From Bacillota bacterium (GTDB lineage: Bacteria > Bacillota > UBA4882 > UBA8346): 64,000 nt of DNA. The stretch is from assembly GCA_023410535.1 (NCBI GenBank), contig JAEYPR010000030.1, positions 1 to 64,000 of the forward strand. Direction: 5' to 3'. How positions within the stretch are numbered: position 1 is the stretch's first letter; each line of letters starts with the position of its first letter. Below the pieces are notes generated by a model that saw nothing but the letters and a program-made list of their open reading frames with translations, was not told the DNA's origin and made no database searches. Shown in pieces: positions 7,777-16,350 of this stretch. A program made the translations under genes and the position numbers.

Positions 7777-8994
7777 TTAGAATTTCACCTGAAAATAACT
7801 TTCCGTGGCGGTCTGCCCGGTATAGAAATCATAGGACCACTTGGTATAGACCCCGGAACGCTGGTATGAAACGATTCCCAACGCTTGCCGCAGCGGTTCC
7901 GCGCCACCGTCCTCCCGGGAAATCCGGTACAACGCTCCGAGTTCCAGCCCTTGCAACAGCGTATTGTCAAAGCGGAGCCCGGTTTGAAGCCCGTCGCTGA
8001 CACTCGCGTAATCGGTCGCATAATGATATTGCCGGGTATAGCCGCTGTTGAGCGAGGCCCAATCAAAATGCCACGCTTTGGTCAGTCCCAGCCGGACGGT
8101 CTGGTTCGGCCCGGCCACCTGTCCCAGCACGGTTGGACCGGAACTCAACGATTGTTGGTAATGGGACAGATCCAAGCTGGTGTTGATCCCGCCCCAATGG
8201 AAGGTCGCCCCGGCGTTCGTTCCGGTTTGCCCCTGATAACGGTCGACCGGATTGATCGGATCGCCGAGATCATCCAAACGTTGGTCCCGAAAGGGCGGAT
8301 TAAACCGGTCCAAGGTCGGGAAGGAACGCCACCCGGCCCGTAAGGTCATCCAGTCGTTTACCTGATACGCGGTGTCCAATTGCAACGGTCCCAAGCCGCG
8401 GTTGCCGAAGACAACCGCCCAATTCACCACCAAGGGTTGATACGGTAGGGCGGTCCCTTCCAACGAAAAGTCCAATTCCTGCCCGCTCCCAACCAGATTC
8501 AGGCTAAACTCGGCATTCTCTTGGCGCCGCCAGCCCAATTGGCTCCCCCAGACCGGCTGCGACTCGCTCCACGCGTAAAAACTATTCCAAAGCCCCGCGC
8601 CCAAATTGACATTGGCCACTCCCAAACCCTGCCAGGGCGAGAAAGAAGCCAAGTAAGGCGAGTATTGAATATTCAACGTCCCCAATCGCAGTTTGGTTGC
8701 GTCGGCATAGTCGGGTCCAAGTTCCAGATAGGCCTGGCTCAACTGCAACTGCCGGAATGAATCGGCGAGGTTCCCTTGGCTGGCCAAACTCTCCACCCCA
8801 TTGACCACCGCCACGCCCCGGATGTTCTCACCAATGGAGGTATTAAACCGGAAACTGCTGCCCTGATAGGACTCAGGCCCCCAGCCGCTTTGACTGGAAT
8901 AATTCCCGGACCATTCGACCGGCAATCCCTGGGCCAGCGTTGTCCAACATCCCAACAGCGCCAGACTGAGCAAACCAATATAGAAGGTCTTCAA
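7777..8994 (-). CDS. Predicted outer-membrane beta-barrel protein
   Basis: 405 aa. The signal peptide MKTFYIGLLSLALLGCWTTLAQG is followed by many short amphipathic strands with Trp/Tyr at the ends and Gly/Asn turns. The protein ends ESYFQVKF, with hydrophobic or aromatic residues at positions -1, -3 and -5 and a terminal Phe, which is the classic BAM recognition signature of outer-membrane proteins. Start TTG at 8994 has GGAGGG 6 bp upstream. An LLGC motif in the signal peptide could suggest a lipoprotein, but the following Trp and the later AQG site favour signal peptidase I. Single gene with its own terminator. Function (porin, structural or other) unknown. Confidence 0.75.
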   Translation of the reverse strand: MKTFYIGLLSLALLGCWTTLAQGLPVEWSGNYSSQSGWGPESYQGSSFRFNTSIGENIRGVAVVNGVESLASQGNLADSFRQLQLSQAYLELGPDYADATKLRLGTLNIQYSPYLASFSPWQGLGVANVNLGAGLWNSFYAWSESQPVWGSQLGWRRQENAEFSLNLVGSGQELDFSLEGTALPYQPLVVNWAVVFGNRGLGPLQLDTAYQVNDWMTLRAGWRSFPTLDRFNPPFRDQRLDDLGDPINPVDRYQGQTGTNAGATFHWGGINTSLDLSHYQQSLSSGPTVLGQVAGPNQTVRLGLTKAWHFDWASLNSGYTRQYHYATDYASVSDGLQTGLRFDNTLLQGLELGALYRISREDGGAEPLRQALGIVSYQRSGVYTKWSYDFYTGQTATESYFQVKF

Positions 8995-9177
8995 ACATTA
9001 CCCTCCGTTTCGATGTTCGTGGTATTTCAGATTCTTTCGGTAAATGATTTCGGGTTTCACCAGTTCCTTTCCTGCTAGATGACGTAATGTATCTTCTGCC
9101 GCCGCCGCCATCTTTTCCCAGCAGTGGATTTCCCAAGCCGTGCAATACTAAGTCTGATTAAGAAGGGAGGTGAGCTG

Positions 9178-9366
9178 ATGCCGCACTTAACTCAGATGGA
9201 ATTGAACACTTTAAAAGAGATCATCGCCACCGAAGACGTGAATGCCAAAAAATTCGGTCTCTACGCTCAAAACTGCCAGGACAGCCAGTTGCAAAATCTA
9301 CTTTATCAAGAATCGCAGCAAGCGCATAACAACGTCAAAACATTAATGGGATTTTTAATCCAATAA
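9178..9366 (+). CDS. Small CotF-like spore coat protein
   Basis: 62 aa. MPHLTQMELNTLKEIIATED and the helical rest (NAKKFGLYAQNCQD, YQESQQAHNN) fit the short helical CotF-related coat proteins that occur in tandem in spore-forming Clostridia. Start ATG at 9178 is set by GGAGGTGA 5 bp upstream. The next coat gene starts 12 bp after its stop. Probably made in the mother cell; no sporulation promoter could be assigned with confidence. Confidence 0.8.
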   Translation: MPHLTQMELNTLKEIIATEDVNAKKFGLYAQNCQDSQLQNLLYQESQQAHNNVKTLMGFLIQ

Positions 9367-9378
9367 AGGAGGATTGCC

Positions 9379-9651
9379 ATGTATACCGACAGAGAAATGA
9401 CCCTGGACGCCTTGGAGATCACCAAGGCCGGAGCGGTCACCTTCACCCAGGCCGCCACCGAAACCAGTAATCCGACCATTCGTCAGACCTTGCTTCAAAT
9501 TCGCTCCCAATGCGAACAAGCCCAACAAATGCTCGGCCAATACGCGCAAGTAAAAAATTACTATAAGCCGGCTCCGCCGGCCCCCCATCAAGATGTCGCC
9601 GCCATCAACCAATTTTTGCAGCAGAGCGTTTCCCAATCGAACCTGCGTTAA
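9379..9651 (+). CDS. CotF family spore coat protein
   Basis: 90 aa. MYTDREMTLDALEITKAGAV, TEXSNPxIRxxL-type and QCEQAQQM segments match the CotF/COG5577 coat family, usual length about 85-100 aa. The SD AAAGGAGG begins at the stop of the preceding coat gene. The C-terminal half is Pro- and Gln-rich. With its shorter partner it makes a two-gene coat operon ended by the hairpin at 9686-9713. Confidence 0.85.
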   Translation: MYTDREMTLDALEITKAGAVTFTQAATETSNPTIRQTLLQIRSQCEQAQQMLGQYAQVKNYYKPAPPAPHQDVAAINQFLQQSVSQSNLR

Positions 9652-9685
9652 TTCCCGCGCCAAGCAACCCATGGGCTTAAATAAA

Positions 9686-9713
9686 AACCCAGGCTCGCAG
9701 TTGAGCCTGGGTT
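9686..9713. terminator. Bidirectional terminator between coat and HAD genes
   Basis: An 11-bp perfect stem (9686-9696 with 9703-9713), loop GCAGTT. T-rich tracts follow on both strands and the minus-strand run (plus-strand A run at 9683-9687) is the better one. It lies between convergent genes. Confidence 0.9.
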
Positions 9714-9775
9714 GAAATTTTAATGAATTAACTTCTCTATGTGACTGATGCCGAATTCGCGCCGACAAGCCGACT

Positions 9776-10573
9776 TTATCGTCCGAAAACCGCCCGTTGA
9801 ATCGCTTCGGCTACCCCGTTGTGATCATGATCGGCCACGATCAAATCGGCCCGTTCTTTCACCACCGCCGCGGCATTGCCGATCGCCACTCCCACCCCGG
9901 CCCACTCTACCATCGACAGATCATTGGGGGCATCGCCGATCGCCATCACTTCGCCGCGATCCAAACCCCACGTCGTGGCCAGCTCTTGCAGCGCCAATCC
10001 TTTGGAAACTCCCGGCGCTAAAATCTCCAGATACGTCGGTTTTGATTTGACGAATTGCAACGCGGCGCCATACTCCGTCCGGAGTTGCGCCTGAATCCGG
10101 TCAATCGCCTCGACTTCCCCGACACCGAGCATTTTGTGGGGCGGTTCTTTTAAAAACGCTTTCAAATCGCCCACCGGGTGCGGCGGCACTCCGGCATTGG
10201 CGGCGTAACGTTCGCCCCAGACCGTCAGCTGATCCATGTACAATTGATCGTCAACGTAGGCGTTGAGGTGGATGTCAGCCGCCCGGAAGGCGTCAATCAG
10301 CGTCAAGGCGTGCTCCAGCGGGACCGGCCGGTGATACAGGGTCTGCCCCGAAATGGCCTCGCGAATGATCGCCCCGTTGTAAGCGATCAGCGGCACATCC
10401 AATTGAAGCTCTTCCACGTATCGCCGCATCGAGCTGACCATCCGTCCCGACGCCAACAGCACCTTGACCCCGGCCGCAATCGCCTGGCGGATCGCTGTTT
10501 TATCCTCATTCGAAATCTCCAGATCGCTCCGGAGCAACGTATCATCCAAATCGATCGCGATACAACGAATCAT
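9776..10573 (-). CDS. Cof-type HAD phosphatase
   Basis: 265 aa. Motif I DLDDTL at 8-13, motif II LASGRM, motif III Lys and motif IV GDAPNDLSM (near residue 217) define a Cof/SupH-type HAD superfamily phosphatase with a type IIB cap. Such enzymes dephosphorylate small phosphate esters such as sugar phosphates or pyridoxal phosphate; the substrate cannot be read from sequence. SD GGGGAGG precedes the ATG. Single gene with a hexanucleotide repeat just upstream. Confidence 0.92.
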   Translation of the reverse strand: MIRCIAIDLDDTLLRSDLEISNEDKTAIRQAIAAGVKVLLASGRMVSSMRRYVEELQLDVPLIAYNGAIIREAISGQTLYHRPVPLEHALTLIDAFRAADIHLNAYVDDQLYMDQLTVWGERYAANAGVPPHPVGDLKAFLKEPPHKMLGVGEVEAIDRIQAQLRTEYGAALQFVKSKPTYLEILAPGVSKGLALQELATTWGLDRGEVMAIGDAPNDLSMVEWAGVGVAIGNAAAVVKERADLIVADHDHNGVAEAIQRAVFGR

Positions 10574-10607
10574 CGGTCGGACCTCCCCTAGTGAAGTTTC
10601 ATTTACC

Positions 10608-10640
10608 AGCCACAGCCACAGCCACAGCCACAGCCATAGC
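10608..10640. repeat. Hexanucleotide microsatellite (AGCCAC)n
   Basis: About five perfect or near-perfect AGCCAC units, the last varying to AGCCAT, lie 35-67 bp upstream of the HAD phosphatase start, in the likely 5' untranslated region or promoter. Confidence 0.85.
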
Positions 10641-10725
10641 CTTCCCTGCCATGAGAACGGCCATGTCCAGTTGTACTATACCATAAAACCCTGACCACCG
10701 CAATTTGGAACAGCAAAGGTACCGG

Positions 10726-11622
10726 TTAATGTAGCGGAGCTAACGTCAACGTCCCTTTCATAGTGATCCGGCTTCCCGTCGCACTAATGGCGGTCAATTC
10801 CTGCGACTGTTCCAGTATCATCGGCCAACCGCTGGCCGCGTCCAATCGCACCGTCCCCCGTTGTTCCCCACGGAACTGTTCGGTACCGAGCAGCACCGGG
10901 TTCATTACCGACGCCACGTCCACTACAGCCGTGGCGGAATCCAACTCCACCAACCGGAATTGGTCGTTGGTTGTAAAATGAAGATCATTATAAAGTAAAT
11001 CGGCGGTGCCGTTCCATACTGATCCGGCCGCCACCGGCTGGCTTGGATATAAACCGGGGTTGGCGGCCAAACCGAGCAGATTTCGGTATTGCAACCGTCC
11101 CTGCAGATTATTGAGCAACGACTTCTTCTCGGGAATATTCGGCAACTTCTGGTCAATCAGCCGCAACGCCTCTTGTAAACCCTTTACCTCGCCGGCCTGA
11201 CCCGCCGGGTCCAGGCGCACGGTGTATGTCAAACCCGGTAGCGCCGCCAAAACCAGATTGGAGCCGTTGGTCACTTGCCAAGGCGCCGTCGAGTCAAAAT
11301 CAATCATGGTTCCACCCGGCCCGTCAGCGCGCATTAGTAACGAATGCAACACCACTTTGATTAAAGAATTACCCGCCGGATCAACCTCCAGTACTTCAAA
11401 CCCGATCCCAAACCCGAATTGAAACGCCAACTCCGTGGCGACTCCGGCTTGGACCTGGGTCAACCGGTAGTCGGCCATCAGCTTGCAGTTCTTTTTATCG
11501 CCCGCCACCGGCCGCCAACTCAAACCGGTCGCCACGGCTTCATAGCCATAACTGATACTGCCGCTCAGGCAGACGATGATCAACGCAATCATTACACTCC
11601 ATCGGAAATTCCGAACGCCCAT
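10726..11622 (-). CDS. Secreted DUF6263-like protein, type A (copy 1)
   Basis: 298 aa with a signal peptide ending near SISYGYEA. Type A hallmarks shared with the gene at 12760 are a DFDST motif, LYPSQPVAAGSVW, and a closing segment RGTVRLDAASGWP...GTLTL. I start it at the ATG at 11622, which has GGGGGGAA 7 bp upstream, rather than at 11643; this gives exactly the 298-aa length of its paralogue. It lies 33 bp after a type B gene. The fold is probably beta-rich and periplasmic or extracellular. Family assignment to DUF6263 is by resemblance only and the function is unknown. Confidence 0.75.
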   Translation of the reverse strand: MGVRNFRWSVMIALIIVCLSGSISYGYEAVATGLSWRPVAGDKKNCKLMADYRLTQVQAGVATELAFQFGFGIGFEVLEVDPAGNSLIKVVLHSLLMRADGPGGTMIDFDSTAPWQVTNGSNLVLAALPGLTYTVRLDPAGQAGEVKGLQEALRLIDQKLPNIPEKKSLLNNLQGRLQYRNLLGLAANPGLYPSQPVAAGSVWNGTADLLYNDLHFTTNDQFRLVELDSATAVVDVASVMNPVLLGTEQFRGEQRGTVRLDAASGWPMILEQSQELTAISATGSRITMKGTLTLAPLH

Positions 11623-11655
11623 CGTGATTCCCCCCAAAACCATCTACGCTATGCT

Positions 11656-12573
11656 TCAGCGCGGCGCCGCCGCACTGAGTCTGATTTTCAGCTCCACCTG
11701 CAACGGTATCGCACTATCGCCCCGTCGCACCTCTCCCACTAACGAGGTGACCAAATCGGCCCGTTCAATCCAGCCGTCTTGCAGTCCGTAAGCCAACTCA
11801 CCCCGGGTGGTGCCGACCAGGGAACTTAACTGATCGACTATTATTCCCGCTTTGGTGTTGGATTTGATATTGACGCTGTTTTTGACCGAGTGTTTCACCG
11901 TTCCGAACAGATTCACCAAACCAAGTCCGGGTATAGTCTCCACCAATTGCAAACTCAATTCGACCGGGATCGGACAATCCTCGGACGGCAACACCAGATT
12001 CTTTTTCCAACTTTCCTTGATTCCGACCGGACCCGGTCGGGGAATATTGAACACTCCCGCGACGAAGGCCGCGATCGAATCATTCCAGACCATCACCCGG
12101 TTCACCGCAAACGGATCGGCGTTACGAATCCCCCGGTCCAGCTTACCATCGCTCAACGCCTCTTTGGGGTTCAACCGGACCGTAAACCAACGGCCGGTTA
12201 AAGCCAGGACATTTTGGACATTGGCAATGGGAGCAATCGACGGTTGACCGGAAGCAAACTCCAACGTCTCCAACGGTGTATGTAATGAGACGCGAATATT
12301 TTGAAAAATCACTTTGACGATAGCCTGTCCGGCCGAGTCTACTTGAATAACCTGGCACTCCAATTGAAAGGCAGTGGTTTGCCGCCGGACCACTTGATAG
12401 CCGGCCACCGTTTGCGCCAGGGCTGTGTCCACCATCAGATTCAACGTGCGCCGGTCATTGAGGACCGGCCGGTACGCCAGAGCCACTTTCGCGCCGGGAG
12501 CGGCGGCGGCGACCATGGGGCAGCCGATCGCGATGAGCAATATCAACCCCAACCCCAAAAGCCTTTTATTCAT
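11656..12573 (-). CDS. Secreted DUF6263-like protein, type B (copy 1)
   Basis: 305 aa with a signal peptide (GLGLILLIAIGCPMVAAAAPG). It has the opening ALAYRPVLNDRRTLNLMVD of the group and the type B ending TRGELAYGLQDGWIERADL...VELKIRL, matching LRGEYRFDQTTGWLNQATL in the gene at 13653. A GPVGIKESWKKN segment parallels TPVGLNDTWQHH there. SD AAGGAGG lies before the ATG. First gene of the type B-type A pair; a hairpin upstream separates it from the other pair. Function unknown. Confidence 0.75.
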   Translation of the reverse strand: MNKRLLGLGLILLIAIGCPMVAAAAPGAKVALAYRPVLNDRRTLNLMVDTALAQTVAGYQVVRRQTTAFQLECQVIQVDSAGQAIVKVIFQNIRVSLHTPLETLEFASGQPSIAPIANVQNVLALTGRWFTVRLNPKEALSDGKLDRGIRNADPFAVNRVMVWNDSIAAFVAGVFNIPRPGPVGIKESWKKNLVLPSEDCPIPVELSLQLVETIPGLGLVNLFGTVKHSVKNSVNIKSNTKAGIIVDQLSSLVGTTRGELAYGLQDGWIERADLVTSLVGEVRRGDSAIPLQVELKIRLSAAAPR

Positions 12574-12649
12574 TGAACAGCCTCCTTATTCCATCGCAAC
12601 GGAGCAAAGATTTCCGCGTCCACTCCGCGTGACATTGTCTGAACTCGTA

Positions 12650-12681
12650 AAACAAACATTCCCACGGTACTGTGGGAATGT
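12650..12681 (-). terminator. Terminator between the two secreted-protein pairs
   Basis: A 10-bp stem ACATTCCCAC/GTGGGAATGT with a 6-nt loop (12656-12681), followed on the minus strand by TTTGTTTT. It would end the transcript of the 12760-14672 pair. Confidence 0.8.
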
Positions 12682-12759
12682 TTTCGATTCCGGGAGAGAT
12701 TCTCCTGCCTTATCACCAAGAGAAAAGCTGGCAGCGGTATGATGAAATGAAACCAGCGC

Positions 12760-13656
12760 TCAGAACGGTTCGAGCGTAATCGCTCCGTTCATCGTGAAAC
12801 TTTGTGGTTCCGCTCCGGCTTGGCCCGTTACCGTTCCGGTAATCGCCTGTTGCAAATTCATCCGGTTGACCCAACCGTTTCGTTCGATGATTTCAACTTC
12901 TCCCCATTGTTTCCCCTCTAGTTTGGCGTTTTTCGGCCCATTGGTCATACCGGGTTTTAACTCCGAGGTGATCTTGAGCTTGACGATTCCGTCGCGACGT
13001 TCGACAATCTCATACCGGTCTTCGCTCATCATCATGATTCCGTTGCTATTGGTGGCGTGAAGCGCCTGCCAGGATTCGCCGACCATTACCGGGTGCTCGG
13101 GATATAAACTCAGATTGTCGGTGGGGCCAATCATTGAACCTTGCTTCAGTTGGGACCGCAACTGTTTGATCGTCTCTTTTTTTTGAGCGCTGTCAGGAAC
13201 TTCTCGATCGATCCGCTTGATTAACTCATCGATCCCTTTGACCGCCAACACTTTCCCGACCGCGTTGGTCTTATAATCAAAGGACGAGCCGATCAAAGTG
13301 GCGTAAATCAAATTCTCCGGCGTCATCTCTTCAAAGGGATCGGTCGAATCAAAATTGGTCATCACCCCAAACGGACCATTTAACCGCATTAGCATCGCTT
13401 GAAACGTAATCCGGCTGGTGACCGTCTTTTTCTTATCAATCGCGAGGACCTCGTATTCCAAACCATAGCCAAGCGCCAAACCGATATCAATCGTATCTTG
13501 CCGGATCTGATATTTCATCATTATTTTGGTGCGATACTGGTCGCCAACGGCCGGTTGGTATGCTAACTGAAACCGTTCTTCACAATAACCCGGACGGCTT
13601 ATGAACAACATCAGGATGATCAAGGCTACGTAGCCTAGGCAACGATATGTTTTCAT
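12760..13656 (-). CDS. Secreted DUF6263-like protein, type A (copy 2)
   Basis: 298 aa with a signal peptide ending near RPGYCEE. It shares with the gene at 10726 the opening AYQPAVGDQYRTK, the NFDSTDPF motif, an amphipathic ELIKRIDREVPDSAQKKE segment and LYPEHPVMVGESW. Its ATG overlaps the TGA of the upstream type B gene by 4 bp (ATGA), so the two are translationally coupled. SD AGGGGG is inside the upstream gene. The coupling argues that A and B proteins are needed in equal amounts, perhaps as one complex. Confidence 0.75.
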   Translation of the reverse strand: MKTYRCLGYVALIILMLFISRPGYCEERFQLAYQPAVGDQYRTKIMMKYQIRQDTIDIGLALGYGLEYEVLAIDKKKTVTSRITFQAMLMRLNGPFGVMTNFDSTDPFEEMTPENLIYATLIGSSFDYKTNAVGKVLAVKGIDELIKRIDREVPDSAQKKETIKQLRSQLKQGSMIGPTDNLSLYPEHPVMVGESWQALHATNSNGIMMMSEDRYEIVERRDGIVKLKITSELKPGMTNGPKNAKLEGKQWGEVEIIERNGWVNRMNLQQAITGTVTGQAGAEPQSFTMNGAITLEPF

Positions 13657-14672
13657 CGGTCAAGCCCCCTTGTTCGCCACTCCAAAGCCAACTCAACGGC
13701 GATCGGAACGGCGGTTTTGGCGGATTGAACTTCTCCGGTAAGTTGCGTCGCCAATGTTGCTTGGTTCAACCAACCCGTGGTTTGATCAAACCGATATTCC
13801 CCGCGCAGCATTCCTTTTAATGTCCCGGCAAGTTGACTTTGCAACTGGTTTTTCTTCTGAACAGTGACTGACAGTTTTTTTTGAAATTCCTGATTAATCT
13901 CCGCAGTCGCTTTCACTATGACATAACCATCCTGAAACGCAATCACCTGATTATGAATCACACTATCCAACTTGACTGGCGCAAACGGCAGAACTTGATG
14001 GTGTTGCCAGGTATCGTTCAGCCCGACCGGAGTTTGGGGCAAGGTGCCGACCAGCCCCAAGACCACCTCACCAAATCGGCTTTCCCAAGGATTATTTAAA
14101 GAGCCCAAAATTCGGGCGAGCAATTCCATGGTGTCGGACTTGCCTGATGACGGAGTATCCATTGTAAATTGTTGCTCTTTGACGGTTTTACCCAACTGGG
14201 CCGTCCCATCGGGACTTAGTTTGAACGTCACTTGATGTCCGGCGATTTTGGCCAGCTTTTGACCTTGGGCGGTCAGATGGCCCGTGGCAATCTTCGTTTC
14301 GGCGACCAATTGCGTAGTTGCCTCCTGGGACGGCTGCTCCGGAAGAGTGATCGCGATCCGGTTGGATTCGAAGGGAGTCTGTTCATGCAGCGTGACCGCT
14401 TCACACCGAACTTCGCATTCCGCGACCCCATCCTCAGCCACTTGCCGAATGGTGCAACACAGTTGCAAATCAGCGGTTAAAGTCCGTGTCATGACATTGC
14501 CATTGACCGTTTGCGTTACTTTGTCGGTAAAATGCAAGGTTGCCCGATATCGATCGTTTACCGACAATCGATAACCGAGTTTCCGCTTCTCAACCGGGCT
14601 TTCGGCAAACGCCAATGACCCCGTAAGTATGAATACCAGGGCCAACCCCATGACAGAATGATCGATCCTCAT
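13653..14672 (-). CDS. Secreted DUF6263-like protein, type B (copy 2)
   Basis: 339 aa with a signal peptide (ALVFILTGSLAFAES). Opening GYRLSVNDRYRATLHF, mid segment TPVGLNDTWQHHQVLPF and ending MLRGEYRFDQTTGWLNQ parallel the gene at 11656. It is longer than that paralogue by an insertion around residues 130-180 rich in Thr and Lys. SD GGAGGG precedes the ATG. It is first in the copy 2 pair and overlaps the type A gene by 4 bp. Function unknown. Confidence 0.75.
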   Translation of the reverse strand: MRIDHSVMGLALVFILTGSLAFAESPVEKRKLGYRLSVNDRYRATLHFTDKVTQTVNGNVMTRTLTADLQLCCTIRQVAEDGVAECEVRCEAVTLHEQTPFESNRIAITLPEQPSQEATTQLVAETKIATGHLTAQGQKLAKIAGHQVTFKLSPDGTAQLGKTVKEQQFTMDTPSSGKSDTMELLARILGSLNNPWESRFGEVVLGLVGTLPQTPVGLNDTWQHHQVLPFAPVKLDSVIHNQVIAFQDGYVIVKATAEINQEFQKKLSVTVQKKNQLQSQLAGTLKGMLRGEYRFDQTTGWLNQATLATQLTGEVQSAKTAVPIAVELALEWRTRGLDR

Positions 14673-14831
14673 GGTTTATCCCTCCGTCGCTTCTGTCGGC
14701 TTTTTCACATTTCCAAAATCCGCAACATCGCCCAAACAACGGAACGGAACGGATCGGTGTTGCTAATTTGCCATACTTCCTAGATTATTACCGCAACCAA
14801 CTTGGTATTCCTTTTTTTTCGCTAAAAAACC

Positions 14832-14866
14832 TCGAACAAACAAATAACCGGCGTTGCTCACGCCGG
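14832..14866 (-). terminator. Likely terminator after the 14889 gene
   Basis: Stem CCGGCG/CGCCGG (14848-14853 with 14861-14866) with a 7-nt loop, followed on the minus strand by TTATTTGTTTG. Short but well placed, 23 bp after the stop. Confidence 0.6.
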
Positions 14867-14888
14867 CATTTCTCGAAATCTTTGTTGA

Positions 14889-15398
14889 TTATTTTTTTGC
14901 CAATATCTTGGCTTCGGCATCCGCCACAAATTGTTTTAATTGGTCTTTTTTAAAGAGTTCGACCATCTTATCCAGTTCCGGGATTTTAAAACCTTTCTCT
15001 TGTTTCTGGATCTCATCATAGGTATTGAGCATAAAGATTAGACCGTCATAAGTGCAATAAGCTTTCTTATTCTGCTCCAGCTGCTCTTCAATATTTCCTG
15101 CCAAATAAGCGGCGAATAAATGAGTGGACCACTGGTTCTTGCCATAAAAGGGTATAAACTGAGTGTCCAATAAAATCATCACATCATCACTATCCAAGGC
15201 ATAATCGATGACAATGTTCCGGGCGGCTTCCGCCTGAGGACCAAACGGTTGATAGGCCAGCGAAGCAATCGCTCCTAGGACAACCTCTCTACCGGGAACC
15301 GCCGATTTTTCAGCAGTTGGAGCCGCTGCGGCCATCACTGCGAAAGCAAACGAAAAAAGCAACATCGCCGCCAACAACAAGGAAAACGTCTTTTTCAC
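14889..15398 (-). CDS. Secreted helical protein of unknown function
   Basis: 169 aa with a signal peptide (MKKTFSLLLAAMLLFSFAFA, then VMAAAAP). I start at the GTG at 15398, which has GAGGTGG 6-8 bp upstream; the frame also opens at a GTG at 15407, where the SD would overlap. The mature part is mainly helical, with an acidic patch (YALDSDDVMILLDTQF) and a Lys-rich C-terminus. I do not recognise a family. It has its own terminator and lies upstream of the four DUF6263-like genes in transcription order. Confidence 0.75.
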   Translation of the reverse strand: MKKTFSLLLAAMLLFSFAFAVMAAAAPTAEKSAVPGREVVLGAIASLAYQPFGPQAEAARNIVIDYALDSDDVMILLDTQFIPFYGKNQWSTHLFAAYLAGNIEEQLEQNKKAYCTYDGLIFMLNTYDEIQKQEKGFKIPELDKMVELFKKDQLKQFVADAEAKILAKK

Positions 15399-15549
15399 CC
15401 TAGCCACCTCTTCTTTTCTTTAATATCAATCATAGCAATCAGCTATTTTTTGGGACAATTATCAATATATTTTAACCGTCGCCGGACAAAATCCTCTTAG
15501 CCTCCTCAAATCGCGCTTCGGAAAGCATTGGAAACCAAATTTAGCATTA

Positions 15550-16308
15550 TCAAACCGCCGGTTGCCATTGGCAGACTGCTTTATAGGACAGCTTTCCGCC
15601 AAAAATATCCAAGGCGCTGCCGATTGTCAAGTCTAGACGGCCTTGCCCAAGACGATAGACCAACTCAAGATCGGCCAAACTCCGGGCGCCTCCGGCGTAA
15701 GTCGTCGGAATGGTCACCCATTCGCCCAACTTCGCGACCAGATCCTGGGCGATCCCGCCGCATTGTCCTTCGACATCTACTGCGTGAATCAACAGTTCGG
15801 CGCAGTGGTTTTCCAGTTCGGCAAGGTTAGCGGCGTTGATCTCATAATCGGTAAAACGTTGCCAACGGTCGGTCACCACATAATAGCGGCCGTCTTTCAG
15901 CCGGCAACTGAGGTCCAATACCAACCGCTGTTTTCCCACCTCCGTCACCAGCCGTTCCAAGTTGGCGAAGTTCACCCGGCCTTCCTGAAACACATACGAA
16001 GTTACAATCACATGGCTGGCCCCAGCCGCTAAATAGGCGGCGGCGTTAACATCGGTAATGCCGCCGCCGATCTGCAATCCGCCCGGATACGCCGCAAGCC
16101 CTCGCCGGGCTTCCGCATCGTTCCCCGGGCCAAGCATGATCAGATGTCCCCCGGTCAATCCATCGGTTTTAAACATCGCGGCATAATAAGCGGCGCCTTG
16201 TTCGGAGACAAAATTTTCGCGTACGGCGGTCGCTTGGTCGGTTAAGGTTCCGCCGACAATTTGTTTCACTTTTCCTTGATGCAAATCAATACATGGTCTG
16301 AATTTCAT
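15550..16308 (-). CDS. hisA: Eukaryote-type HisA (ProFAR isomerase)
   Basis: 252 aa. FRPCIDLHQGKVKQIVGGTL at the start, then IMLGPGNDAEARR, LQIGGGITDVNAAAYL, LVLDLSCRLKDG, LLIHAVDVEGQCGGI and a closing LTIGSALDIFGG follow yeast His6 closely. They differ from the usual bacterial HisA (AVDLKDGK-type start). The enzyme isomerises the aminoimidazole carboxamide ribotide intermediate of histidine synthesis. There is no other his gene in the window. The start is 42 bp after the uvrC stop with SD GGAGGAA, so it is probably co-transcribed with uvrC. The eukaryote-type subfamily (TIGR02129) is also known in some bacteria. Confidence 0.93.
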   Translation of the reverse strand: MKFRPCIDLHQGKVKQIVGGTLTDQATAVRENFVSEQGAAYYAAMFKTDGLTGGHLIMLGPGNDAEARRGLAAYPGGLQIGGGITDVNAAAYLAAGASHVIVTSYVFQEGRVNFANLERLVTEVGKQRLVLDLSCRLKDGRYYVVTDRWQRFTDYEINAANLAELENHCAELLIHAVDVEGQCGGIAQDLVAKLGEWVTIPTTYAGGARSLADLELVYRLGQGRLDLTIGSALDIFGGKLSYKAVCQWQPAV

Positions 16309-16350
16309 CGCTGTCTTTTCCTCCGATACGTCAAAACCAATCCGGCTCCT

